A stretch of 64,000 nt of DNA from contig SCNT01000010.1 of the NCBI GenBank assembly GCA_005503165.1, positions 1 through 64,000 on the forward strand, given 5' to 3'. Source of the stretch: Sphingomonadaceae bacterium 3R27E2-A (GTDB lineage Bacteria; Pseudomonadota; Alphaproteobacteria; Sphingomonadales; Sphingomonadaceae). A program made the translations under genes and the position numbers. The notes below the pieces were generated by a model. The model was not told the DNA's origin, ran no database searches, and saw only the letters and a list, made by a program, of their open reading frames with translations. Below, in pieces: positions 16,544-25,500 of this stretch. The first letter of the stretch is position 1. Every line of letters begins with the position of its first letter.

Positions 16544-17229
16544 TGGCTGTCGCTACCTACAACAACAAGCGCTCGGGCTGCTACCTCGGCGAGAGCGCTT
16601 CCCCGAACATCGTCAACGAAGAAATCCGCGTCCGTTCGGGTTCGGGCGTCCTCGTTGCCGGTACGCTGCTCGGCAAGGTGCTGGACGGCACCCCCGGCGT
16701 CACCCCCGGCACCCCGGTCAGCACGACCGGCGGCACCGTCGGTAACGGCGCGGTCGGCTCGTGGACGGCCGATGCCGGCGTCGTCGAAGGCGCATGGAAG
16801 CTGAACATCACCGTCACCGGCGCCACCGGCAAGTACGAGGTGCTCCGCCCCGACGGCTCGCTCGACGGGATCGGCACCATCGGCTCGGCCTATAACGGCG
16901 GCATCAACGGCACCCTCGCCGATGGCGCGAACGACTGGCTCGTGGGCGACCAGATCCCCATGGTCGTCGCCTATGCCACCGACGCGGTCGAGTATGTACC
17001 GCACGACCCCGCGCTGACCAACGGCGGCCAGAATGCCGCTGCGATCCTCTTCCACGGCATCGACGCGACCGCGGCGGACGTGAAGACGGTCGGCACCGTG
17101 CGCGGGCCCGCCACCATCAACGGCAACATGCTGACCTACAAGTCCGGCATCTCCGCCAATGACAAGGCCGCCGCCATCCAGGCTCTGCGCGACAAGGGCA
17201 TGATCGTCCTTCCGCAGCACGCCGCCTGA
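16543..17229 (+). CDS. Head decoration protein (gpD-like)
   Basis: A 228-residue protein starting in a TAATG overlap. Conserved blocks of the HDPD family: a signature near residues 32-45 (SGSGVLVAGTLLGKVL) and C-terminal AAAILFHGIDAT and ANDKAAAIQALRDKGMIVL. Lambda gpD is 110 residues; here a Gly/Thr-rich beta domain (~48-125) is inserted in the middle. It should bind outside the capsid and stabilise it; the insert may be surface-exposed. Confidence 0.82.
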   Translation: MAVATYNNKRSGCYLGESASPNIVNEEIRVRSGSGVLVAGTLLGKVLDGTPGVTPGTPVSTTGGTVGNGAVGSWTADAGVVEGAWKLNITVTGATGKYEVLRPDGSLDGIGTIGSAYNGGINGTLADGANDWLVGDQIPMVVAYATDAVEYVPHDPALTNGGQNAAAILFHGIDATAADVKTVGTVRGPATINGNMLTYKSGISANDKAAAIQALRDKGMIVLPQHAA

Positions 17230-17252
17230 TCCAGTTCGAAAGGAACAAGCCC

Positions 17253-18281
17253 ATGCCCATCAATATGTCCGTCTTCGACGGCGATGCGTTCACCCAGGCG
17301 TCGATGATCCGCGGGATCCAGAAGCGCACCTATATCCCAAAGGGCCTCGACGACATCATCGGCTTCGAGCCGGTGCCGGTGACCACCGACGTCGTCTATA
17401 TCGGCCAGAAGACCCGCACCAACGGCGTCATCCAGTCGACGCTCCGCGGCGCGCCGATCGAAATGCGCTCGAAGCCCGAGAAGAACTATCGCCCGATCCA
17501 GATTCCGCGCATCGCGGAAGGCGACCAGCTCTTCGCCCACCAGCTCGCCAACATGGCGCCGTGGGAAGACGAGACCGACGAAGACGTCGTGGCCGCCGAA
17601 ATCGCCCGCATGCAGGAAGATCTGATCGGCGACGTCGAAATGACCGAAGAGCATATGCGCCTCGGCGCGCTCAACGGCCTCGTCCTCGACAAGGACGGCA
17701 GCACGATGGTCGATTATTATGACGAGTTCGACCTCGTGGCGCCGAGCGACATCGACCTGACGCTCGACAACGCCAGCATGACGATCGGCGAGCTGCAGGA
17801 AAAGATCGGCACCCAGCTGGTCATCCCCATCTCGCAGGCCATCGGCAGCGGGAACGCGCAGCAGATCCAGATCCGCGCCGTCTGTGGTAACGCCTTCTGG
17901 TTCAAGCTGACCGGCCACCTCGCGGTCACGCAGACCTACCAGAACTATGCCGCCGCGGCGAACCTGCGCGACGGCAAGGTCTGGGAAACCTTCGACTTCG
18001 GCGGCGTGCTGTGGTTCCACTATCGCGGCACCGACGACGGCTCGACGATCGCCATCAACACCAACAAGGCCAAGGTCTTCCCGTACCGCCTGCCCGGCAT
18101 GTTCCAGCATGTCATGGGGCCGGCGAACGAGTTCCTCGACCTCATTGGCCAGCGCGGCCGCCGGTACGTGCCGTTCCTGGTGCGCGACCTGCAGCGCAAC
18201 CAGTGGGTGCAGCCGGAAATCTACGCCTACCCGCTCTTCGTCAACGCGCGTCCGGACCTCGTCCTGACGGCCACGGTCTAA
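17253..18281 (+). CDS. Major capsid protein (lambda gpE type)
   Basis: A 342-residue protein; lambda gpE is 341. Starts MPINMSVFDGDAFTQASMIR with a clear AAAGGA site. Conserved-looking segments: RAPIEMRSKP-like GAPIEMRSKPEKNYRPI, PRIAEGDQLFAHQLANM, and VFPYRLPGMFQHVMGPANEF. HK97-fold shell protein. Confidence 0.93.
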   Translation: MPINMSVFDGDAFTQASMIRGIQKRTYIPKGLDDIIGFEPVPVTTDVVYIGQKTRTNGVIQSTLRGAPIEMRSKPEKNYRPIQIPRIAEGDQLFAHQLANMAPWEDETDEDVVAAEIARMQEDLIGDVEMTEEHMRLGALNGLVLDKDGSTMVDYYDEFDLVAPSDIDLTLDNASMTIGELQEKIGTQLVIPISQAIGSGNAQQIQIRAVCGNAFWFKLTGHLAVTQTYQNYAAAANLRDGKVWETFDFGGVLWFHYRGTDDGSTIAINTNKAKVFPYRLPGMFQHVMGPANEFLDLIGQRGRRYVPFLVRDLQRNQWVQPEIYAYPLFVNARPDLVLTATV

Positions 18282-18291
18282 GGAGGGCGCC

Positions 18292-18648
18292 ATGGCGGTC
18301 AAAACTGTCCGGGTGCTGGCGGCGCTGACCGCCACCCTCCATGACGGCAAGAACATGATCGTGCTGACCGAGGGCAAATATGCCCGCGTGGCCGAGACGT
18401 CCCTGTCGTTCCTTCGCGAGAAGGAGGCCATCGACGAAGACGGTCCGCTCGATCACGACGGCGACGGTGGCCAGGGCGGCAGCAAGCCCGCTGACCCGCC
18501 GGGGCTGACGGGCAAGAACAAGGACCAGCTGCTCGCGATCGCCGAAGAGGAGTCGGTCGCGATCGAAGACGGGGCGACCAAAGCCGACATCGTTGCCGCT
18601 ATCGAGCTGGCCCGTGAGGCGAAGTCCGAGGGCGACAAGGCCCCCTGA
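18292..18648 (+). CDS. HeH/SAP-like phage protein next to the capsid gene
   Basis: A 118-residue protein with an AAGGAGG site. N-terminal 45 residues are beta-rich (VRVLAALTATLHDGKNMIVL), then an acidic linker, then a C-terminal helix-extended-loop-helix (KNKDQLLAIAEEESVAIEDG, TKADIVAAIELA) like HeH/SAP nucleic-acid-binding motifs. It lies where lambda has FI, a packaging-stimulating protein, so an FI-like role is possible (inference). Confidence 0.6.
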   Translation: MAVKTVRVLAALTATLHDGKNMIVLTEGKYARVAETSLSFLREKEAIDEDGPLDHDGDGGQGGSKPADPPGLTGKNKDQLLAIAEEESVAIEDGATKADIVAAIELAREAKSEGDKAP

Positions 18649-18995
18649 TGCCCACCCCGCTCGAAACCGCGACCGTCGACCTTGACCGGAAGACGGTCGC
18701 GGCCTTGGGCGATACCTTTACCTATACGCCGGTCGGCGGGCCTTCCGTCACCGGCGTGCTCGGGTTCGTCGAATATGAGGAAGAGATCACGAATGCCGCG
18801 CCGGGCGGAGGTGCCGGGTCGGTGTCGCAAGTCATGACCGTCGACCTCGACGCCGCGCAGTTCCCGATCCGTCCCAATGAAGACTGCCGCGTGACCAACA
18901 TCGCGCGCTTCCCCGGCCTCATCTATCAGCCGGTGGGCGTGACGGTGGCCGACACGGGCTTCTGGCGCTTCGGCCTCAAGCGGGTGGCCGCATAA
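18648..18995 (+). CDS. Head-tail joining protein (gpFII-like position)
   Basis: A 115-residue beta-rich protein in TGATG/TAATG overlaps with both neighbours. VDLDRKTVAALGDTFTYTPVGG and the end (VADTGFWRFGLKRV) resemble small head-tail connectors. Size and position match lambda gpFII (117 residues), which joins the tail to the filled head. Confidence 0.65.
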   Translation: MPTPLETATVDLDRKTVAALGDTFTYTPVGGPSVTGVLGFVEYEEEITNAAPGGGAGSVSQVMTVDLDAAQFPIRPNEDCRVTNIARFPGLIYQPVGVTVADTGFWRFGLKRVAA

Positions 18996-19471
18996 TGGCC
19001 GCGACCGACACCGCATGGACGAAGATCATCGACGAGATCAAGGCGGTGCTGGCCAATGCCCGGCCCGACGTCCACTGGTTCACGACGACCGAGCGCGGCG
19101 ACATGGAGCCGCTGTCCGAAGCCCTGACGCCCGGCGTCATCATCGGCATGGCGCGCGTAGACTTCGCCTATTCCGAGATGGTGGGCCAGATGCGGCACCG
19201 CGGCCAGATCATCTTTTCCTGCCAGAGCGGTATCCTGACCGGCCTCAGCATCGATGCGGTCAACCAGGACATCATCGCCTCAATCGTCTCCGCCCTCGCC
19301 GCGAGCGAGCTGCTGGGCGGGCGCGTCGAGTTTATGGACCCGGACAGGGCCGACGCGACAGAACAGGCCGCGCCTGACATCGGCGAGGCGCTGCTGACCT
19401 ACGCCTGCCAATTTTACACGCCGACCGACGACTTCCGCACCCTCGTGGGCGCGGGCGGCGCGACCTTCTGA
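18995..19471 (+). CDS. Tail terminator-like protein
   Basis: A 158-residue protein with an N-terminal helix (AWTKIIDEIKAVLANAR), strands (GVIIGMARVDFAYSEMV, RGQIIFSCQSG) and a helix (NQDIIASIVSALAASELLGG). The alpha-beta arrangement and the place before the tail tube gene fit gpU/gpZ tail terminators, which cap tail polymerisation. No diagnostic motif. Confidence 0.6.
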   Translation: MAATDTAWTKIIDEIKAVLANARPDVHWFTTTERGDMEPLSEALTPGVIIGMARVDFAYSEMVGQMRHRGQIIFSCQSGILTGLSIDAVNQDIIASIVSALAASELLGGRVEFMDPDRADATEQAAPDIGEALLTYACQFYTPTDDFRTLVGAGGATF

Positions 19472-19496
19472 CACCAGCCCCGAAAGGATTGACCCA

Positions 19497-19673
19497 ATGG
19501 CCCGCAAGCCCGTGATCGAGGTGGCTCCCGTGCTGCCGCCCCAGAGCATCGATTTCAACGCCATGCACGACGCCATAGCCAAAGGCGCGACCGCCGAGGA
19601 AGCCGTCGCTGCCGGGACCGGCGAGCCCGTTCCTGCCCCCGAACCCGAAGCGCCCGCCGAAGCGGCCGAATAA
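19497..19673 (+). CDS. Small tail-region protein, 58 residues
   Basis: MARKPVIEVAPVLPPQSIDF..., with a Pro/Ala/Glu-rich tail. GAAAGGA lies 8 nt before ATG, and the stop is followed immediately by the tail-tube ribosome site. Probably a small assembly helper; function unknown. Confidence 0.5.
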   Translation: MARKPVIEVAPVLPPQSIDFNAMHDAIAKGATAEEAVAAGTGEPVPAPEPEAPAEAAE

Positions 19674-19685
19674 GGAGACACCATC

Positions 19686-20879
19686 ATGGCCTTCGCAACG
19701 CGCAAGTCGCGCAACACCGTCATCGCGATCGGCAACCAGTCGGTGCGCGGCACCTTCGTCGATCCCGCGGCCAACGTCATGCCCGTGTCGAATGTCTCGC
19801 TCGGCATCGCATCGGTCGCCGTCGCCAACCCCGAATATACGGGTTCCATCGACCAGCAGGGCGATGAAATCGCGGGGAAGAAGCTGACCCTCAGCTTCGA
19901 CGTCAACCTTCGTCCTCCGGGCGGCTCCGACGTCCCCGCGGCCAATGCCTATCTGCTCGGCCTGCTGTTCCAGAACGCCAAGATGAGCGAAGTCCGCACG
20001 ACCTCGGCAATTCCCGCCTCGCCCGAAGCGCTTTCGTCGGGCAGCACGACCGGCTTCACCGGCGGCGCGGGCGTCACCGGCACGCTGGATCTCTACAAGG
20101 CGATGCTCGTCCAGCTGCTCGGCGTTTCGAGCGGTTTTTCGGGTATCTCGGCGATCCGCACGAACAGCGCGAGCAAGGTGTTCGAGCTGTGCGAGACCTT
20201 CGGCAGTTCGCTCTCCGGCAACTATCAGATCCCCAAGCAGCTCGCCTATGTGAACAGCGTCTCGTCGGTCGATCCCGTGCCCCTCTCGGCAACGGTCTGG
20301 ATCGGCGGGGTCTGCTACGACCTCGTGGACTGCCAGGTCGCATCGCTGCTGCTCTCGGTTCAGACGTCCACCCGCGACAGCGCGACCATTCCCATGGCGC
20401 GCATCACGATGGACGTGACGCTGTACGACTATGCGGACGAGTCGACGCCGACGATTCCCGCGCTCGGCACGACGCCGAAGTTCCAGAACGGCAAGCAGTT
20501 CCTGTCGAAGATCGCCGTCGGCGGCTCGGGCTTCGAACTCAACTTCGGCCTGCAATCGGCCGCGGCGCCCAACCCGAACATGCCGACGGGCGACGAAGGC
20601 GGCGAGCTGGTCTCGAAGCAGATCACGCTCACGCCGACCCTGCTCGCCTATGCCAAGGCCGATTTCGACACGATCGCCAAGGCCGACGCGCAGGCGAAGC
20701 ACAGCTTCTTCGCCATGTGGGGCAGCGGCGCCGGCGGCATCGTCGCCATCGTGATCCCCGATGCGCGGTTCAGCCACAGCGGCCCCGACATCGGCCAGCA
20801 GCACGTCATGGAATCGCCCCAGCTCTGGGTCGATGTGCTGCAGAAGGGCGCGGCGATCGTCTTTCCTTATCCCGCCTAA
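19686..20879 (+). CDS. Major tail tube protein
   Basis: A 397-residue protein upstream of the G/GT chaperone genes, the canonical tail-tube position. N-terminal part: SVRGTFVDPAANVMPVSNVS, then EYTGSIDQQGDEIAGKKLTLSF in two blocks, as in phage tail tube proteins. Long for a tube subunit (lambda gpV is 246), so it probably carries an extra surface domain. Good AAGGAG site. Confidence 0.78.
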   Translation: MAFATRKSRNTVIAIGNQSVRGTFVDPAANVMPVSNVSLGIASVAVANPEYTGSIDQQGDEIAGKKLTLSFDVNLRPPGGSDVPAANAYLLGLLFQNAKMSEVRTTSAIPASPEALSSGSTTGFTGGAGVTGTLDLYKAMLVQLLGVSSGFSGISAIRTNSASKVFELCETFGSSLSGNYQIPKQLAYVNSVSSVDPVPLSATVWIGGVCYDLVDCQVASLLLSVQTSTRDSATIPMARITMDVTLYDYADESTPTIPALGTTPKFQNGKQFLSKIAVGGSGFELNFGLQSAAAPNPNMPTGDEGGELVSKQITLTPTLLAYAKADFDTIAKADAQAKHSFFAMWGSGAGGIVAIVIPDARFSHSGPDIGQQHVMESPQLWVDVLQKGAAIVFPYPA

Positions 20880-20902
20880 CCTCAACATAAGGACCGTCCC
20901 AA

Positions 20903-21709
20903 ATGTCCACCATGCAGCGTATTCCGGCCCATGCCGAGGAAACCAAGACCTTCACCCCGGCGGCGCTTCTCAATGAGAAAGCGCCGCCGAAGTTCGTTCT
21001 GAAAGCCGTCTCCCGGCGCGAGCGCGAGGCAATGCAATATGCAATGGCCGAGGAAGGGCTCGTCCAGTTCAATGACGAGCGGATGCGCGAAGTGGCGATC
21101 GAAGAGTTCTGCCGCCTCTGGAAATGCGACCCGCAGGACGAAAAGATCGAGCGCATCCGGACCTATTGGCAGGCGCTCGACGAATATGTCGATCAGGCGC
21201 GCGCGAACCGGCTCGAAATCGAGGAAGCGACGGCGGCAGGGGACGACCCGCCTCCGCCCCTCGGCGACTTCTCGCATCCCGACGAGAAGGAAATCGACGG
21301 CCTGATGGAGCGGCTGGACGAGGCTTCGCCGACGGTGCGCAAGATGCGGGTCAGCAACGTCCGGTTCCAGCGCGAGCTGTCGCGGTTCGCCGTTGCCCAT
21401 GCGGTGACCGACTGGACCGGCCTTCCGACCCCGCCCCAATTCGAGGCCGGGCTCTTATCGCTCGAATCGGTCGTCGCTCTTTCCGAAGAGCTCGCCGAAC
21501 AATTCGGCAAGGAGAAGGGCGGCATCGCGTTCCTCGAATTGTCGATGGAAGCCATCCGCCGTATCTATCTCGACAAGGACGCGGAAAAAAACTCAAGCTC
21601 GCCTGCGCCGTCTCAGCCGACCCCGCAAGCTACGAAGGAACCTGGGTCGGCCGAAACGAATGGGTCGTCCCCGGCATCGGCATCTTCCGACGCAACCCCC
21701 GACGCCTGA
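20903..21709 (+). CDS. Tail assembly chaperone, unshifted product (gpG analogue)
   Basis: A 268-residue protein with helical content (VLKAVSRREREAMQYAMAEE; FQRELSRFAVAHAVTDWTG). After residue ~230 it becomes Ser/Pro/Ala low complexity, as expected beyond a frameshift point. By the lambda model this product and its shifted extension together chaperone the tape measure, which follows shortly downstream. Confidence 0.8.
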   Translation: MSTMQRIPAHAEETKTFTPAALLNEKAPPKFVLKAVSRREREAMQYAMAEEGLVQFNDERMREVAIEEFCRLWKCDPQDEKIERIRTYWQALDEYVDQARANRLEIEEATAAGDDPPPPLGDFSHPDEKEIDGLMERLDEASPTVRKMRVSNVRFQRELSRFAVAHAVTDWTGLPTPPQFEAGLLSLESVVALSEELAEQFGKEKGGIAFLELSMEAIRRIYLDKDAEKNSSSPAPSQPTPQATKEPGSAETNGSSPASASSDATPDA

Positions 21710-21882
21710 TCGATCCGCGATGCTTCGAACTGATCCGGCTGTTTTATCAGTGCGACCGGGGCATGGCGGGTCATGTCTGGCCCGATGGCCGGGGCTTGCT
21801 CGACCAGCCGAATCTTCTGGTCGAAGCATGGGCGATCATCGGCGTGTCGCTCGAGCGGGCAAAGAAGGGTGAGCCGCTTTAG
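20903..21882 (+). CDS. Tail assembly chaperone, -1 frameshift fusion (gpGT analogue)
   Basis: Slippage at A AAA AAC lets ribosomes leave the G frame after codon 230 and continue in the -1 frame for 96 residues (LKLACAVSADPASYEGTW...), giving about 326 residues. The T-like extension is compact (FELIRLFYQCDRGMAGHVWP; LLVEAWAIIGVSLERAKKG) and, unlike the unshifted tail, looks folded. Joined coordinates are 20903-21592 and 21592-21882. It ends 13 nt before the next gene. Confidence 0.78.
21586..21592 (+). other. Programmed -1 frameshift site A AAA AAC
   Basis: In the gpG frame the codons read GAA AAA AAC, so the heptamer fits X XXY YYZ exactly. It is the classic strong slippery sequence, and lies about 117 nt before the zero-frame stop. 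Confidence 0.85.
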
Positions 21883-21895
21883 GGGGCGGGTCCGC

Positions 21896-22579
21896 ATGCC
21901 GCCGCGCAGCGCGTTCGATCAGTTCCGGCGCGACAGCGAAGCACGGATGCAGGCCGCGGCGCTCAACGCGACGGCGACCGCTGCCCGGAACGCGAAAGGG
22001 GTCATCCGGCGAGAAATGGCCGCCGCGAAGCTCGGGCGCATGGGCAATGCGATCGACGACGGTTCGGATGCCGAGAAGACCGGCCGCATGAAGCTTTCCG
22101 GCAGCGGCTGGCGGGCGTCGGGATGGGTCTTCATCCGTTCGCGATCACCGCGCACCCGGGGCGCGATCGAAGCATATACCGAAGGGGCAGAGATCGCGCC
22201 GCGAAATGGACGCTATCTCTGGATCGCCACCGATCAAATCCCGGTGCGCGCGGGCCGGGCCAAGATGACGCCGGGCAATTGGAGCAAGGCCGGGCTCGAT
22301 ACCCGCATTGGCCCTTTGGTCCCGATCAAGTCGGCGAGCGGGACTCCGCTGCTCATCGTCAAGAAAGTCGGCGTGTCGGCATCGGGCAAGTCCCGCTCTG
22401 CCCGCTCGCTCACGAAGAAGGGTCTGGCTCGCAAAGGGCAGATCGGGGTCGATTACATCGTCGCATTTTACGGCATCCCCCGCACCTCACGGCAGGCGCG
22501 GGTCGATGTCGACCAGATCGTCGCCGAGGCGCAAGCATCGCTGCCCTCGCTCATCGCTCGTGAACTGAAAGGAAGGTAG
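21896..22579 (+). CDS. Tail completion-type protein (DUF6441-like)
   Basis: A 227-residue protein, MPPRSAFDQFRRDSEARMQA..., between the tail chaperone and tape measure. Basic, with conserved-looking YIVAFYGIPRTSRQARVDVD at the end; I recall similar phage proteins grouped as DUF6441. A GTG at 21869 is an alternative start. Probably a minor tail or tail-completion protein. Confidence 0.6.
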   Translation: MPPRSAFDQFRRDSEARMQAAALNATATAARNAKGVIRREMAAAKLGRMGNAIDDGSDAEKTGRMKLSGSGWRASGWVFIRSRSPRTRGAIEAYTEGAEIAPRNGRYLWIATDQIPVRAGRAKMTPGNWSKAGLDTRIGPLVPIKSASGTPLLIVKKVGVSASGKSRSARSLTKKGLARKGQIGVDYIVAFYGIPRTSRQARVDVDQIVAEAQASLPSLIARELKGR

Positions 22580-22582
22580 GAC

Positions 22583-25500
22583 GTGACATCATTCCCCGCC
22601 TTCATCACGGCCGAATATGACGGCTCGGGCAACGGGTTCCGGGAATTCGAAAGCGCCTTCGAGCAGAGCGCAAGGAGCGCCGAGCAGCGTTTCACACGTG
22701 TCTTCGACGACATCGGCGCGAAGATCGGCAAGTCGCTTTCCCGTGGGCTCGGCTCGGGCGGCGCGATCGACCTTGACGTTCCGGGGCTTCGCCAAGTCGT
22801 TGCCGACGCGAAGTTCAGCGAGCAGGCGTTCATCTCCCTCACCCGCACGGCGAGCGCTCTTGCGGCCGAGACGGGCGACACGAGCCGCGCGACGCGGGAC
22901 TATATCGCCGCCCTGGCCGCGCAGACGAATGAGCAGCAGCAGGCCGTGCGCGCAGCCGAGGCCGAACTCGCCACCCATACCCGGCTGCAGGCCGCGCTCG
23001 ACGTCACCAGCGACAAGCAGAGCCGTCTCGCGCAGGCCTATCGCGAAACCTTCGCGGAGGCGGCCAAAGCAGCCCAGATCGAGGTCAACCAGCTGAACGC
23101 CAGCCGGGCCGTCGGTCGTCAGGTCGCTCCCGCCATGTCCTCGCGCGCGATCGATAATGGCGCTGGCTACGCTGCCCTCGAACAGGCCGCGCGTGCCGCG
23201 GACGTATATGAGAAAGAGCTCGCCGACCTTCGCGCCCAGCTTGACCCGCTGGCGGCGGAGCAAGCCCGTCTCAACGCCCAGCTCGCGATCGCCGCCGAAG
23301 CTCTGCGCAAGGGCGACATCACCGCCGAACAGTATCAGGTTCGCGTTCAGCAATTGAATGCGACCATGGACGCCAGCGCTGAAGCATCGGGGCGGGTGCG
23401 CGCCGGCTATGCGAGCCTAAATTTCCAGCTGCAGGACATCTTCCAGGGCATCGCGATGGGCGTTAGCCCTTTCACGATCCTCGCCCAGCAGGGCGGGCAG
23501 CTGGCATCCGCGCTGGCGGACATCGCCGCAGCATCCAAGCCGGTGAGCAGCGCGACGGCCTCGGCGGCTTCGGCCGTTACCGGATTGAACACTGCGACCG
23601 CGGCTGCGAAGTCCAGCACGCTGCAACTTGCGGCTGCTGACGTGGCGGCCGTCCCGGCCACAAACAGTCTGTCGGCCGCCGCGCGCGTCGAGACGGGCGC
23701 TCTGTCCGGCGTTGCTGCGGCGGCAGCTGGCGCGGCTGCGGCTACCAATTCACTGACGACCGCCTCCAGGCTCGCGACTTTCGCCGCAGGTCCTTATGGT
23801 GCCGCCTTGATCGCAGCGGTGTCGGTCCTCGGCATGTTCGCGCTGTCGAGCCGCAAAGCAGGGGAGGAAACCGACAAGGCGAAGCGGTCGACCTTGGACT
23901 TCACCGACGTTCTTGAATATCGGGCCATGTCGGTGACAAAGTTTACCGAGGCGATCAATCAGTTGAACGCCAGCACGGAGCAATTGATTTCGACCCAAGC
24001 CCGGCTTGCCGACTTTACCCTGGCTAACGCGCAGGCGCAGGTGGCCGACCTTGATCGCCGCATTGCAGAGATCGGGAAGCAGATCTCTGACCTTGGCCCG
24101 GAGCGGACGAGCGGGCAGGTCATGGCCCGCGGCTTCGATGTCTCTACGGAAGCGGCGCGCGCGCGGCTGACCCGCGAATACAGCGATCTTGTTCGCCAGC
24201 GTGAAGTCGCGATGGGCTCGGTGACTACGGCGCAGATCGCGCTCGCACAGCGCGCCGTTGACGAACTCACCGACGCATCGGCCAAGCTCAAAGGCGAATA
24301 TGATCGCGCGATCGTCGACCTGACTTTGCGTCGGCAGCGAAGTGCCCGGTCGGAGACGACCATCGGCGCCGAGCAACCCTCGGACTATATCAGCAAGGAG
24401 CAGTACGACCGTCGCATCCTCGAACTGAAACGCGAGTATGACCGAAACGCCAAGGTCCTGAAGGATTCTGAGCGGACGACTACTCCGCGGCGGACAGCGC
24501 AACAGGTGCTGGGCGAGTTCATCAAGGAACTTGAGGCTCAGGGCATCGACGTCATTTCGAGCTATCGCAGCGCAGCTAAGCAAAACTCGCTGTACAAGCA
24601 GGGCCTTACTCCGCTTGATGGCTATTCGCGGCCGAGCCCGCATCAGGCCTATCGCGCGGTCGATGTCGACAAGAATACCCTCAACGAGCAGGCGGCATAT
24701 GCGGCGGCTCAAAAGGTCGGCTTGAAGGGCTTCCAGATCGTTACCGAAAGCGGGGGGCGCAAGCACTTCCAATGGAAGGGGCACGGAGCGCCCGGCGAGG
24801 TCGATTACCAGAGCGCCCAACGCGCGGCGGAGCGCGCCCAGCGCGAGGCCGCAGAATTGCAGCGCGCGATCGACAGCGCGGCCGAATCCGTGTCTCGCCT
24901 TCGTGGTCAATTCGACGAAGCCCCCCGAGACGTCGATCGCGCCACCGCTGCCGTGATCGACCTCAATCAAGCCATCGCGCAGGCCGACGCCAAGCTGAAG
25001 GCCGGCGGGTTGACCGATGAACAGAAGAAGGTGATCGAGCAGACACGCGACAGTGCGATCACCACGCGCGACACGCTTATTCCCCAGTTTCTCAAGCGCC
25101 CGCTAACCGACGAACTGAACGAGATGCGCGAACTGGTCGCGGCGCAGGACGTCATGCTCAACAGCGGCCAGGCCGAGTACGAGGTCCGCAGCGACATGCT
25201 CGATCTCGCTCGCTTGCTGGGTGCAGAGACGCTCGACCAACTGGCGGCCCAGATCCAGCTGCGCGGCATCACCGACGACCAGGTCAAAGCATATGGCGAT
25301 ATGCGCCGCGAGCTCCGCCTTCAGAACATCGAACTCGAACAGCAGCGCGAGCGCCAGCAGCAGTTGCTTCAGATCGTCGATGACGTCGCCAGCACGACAA
25401 AAAATGCCATCTACGACCTTTTCGACGGGAGGGGCCTTGGTGCCGCAAAATCATTCCTGAAGGGGATCTTCGAAGTCCAGAAGCAGGCTTTGACCGAAGA

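Noticed and set aside
22589-23353. Leftward 254-codon frame in the tape measure gene
   Set aside because: Antisense to the helical N-terminus of the tape measure, no ribosome site, shadow-type composition.
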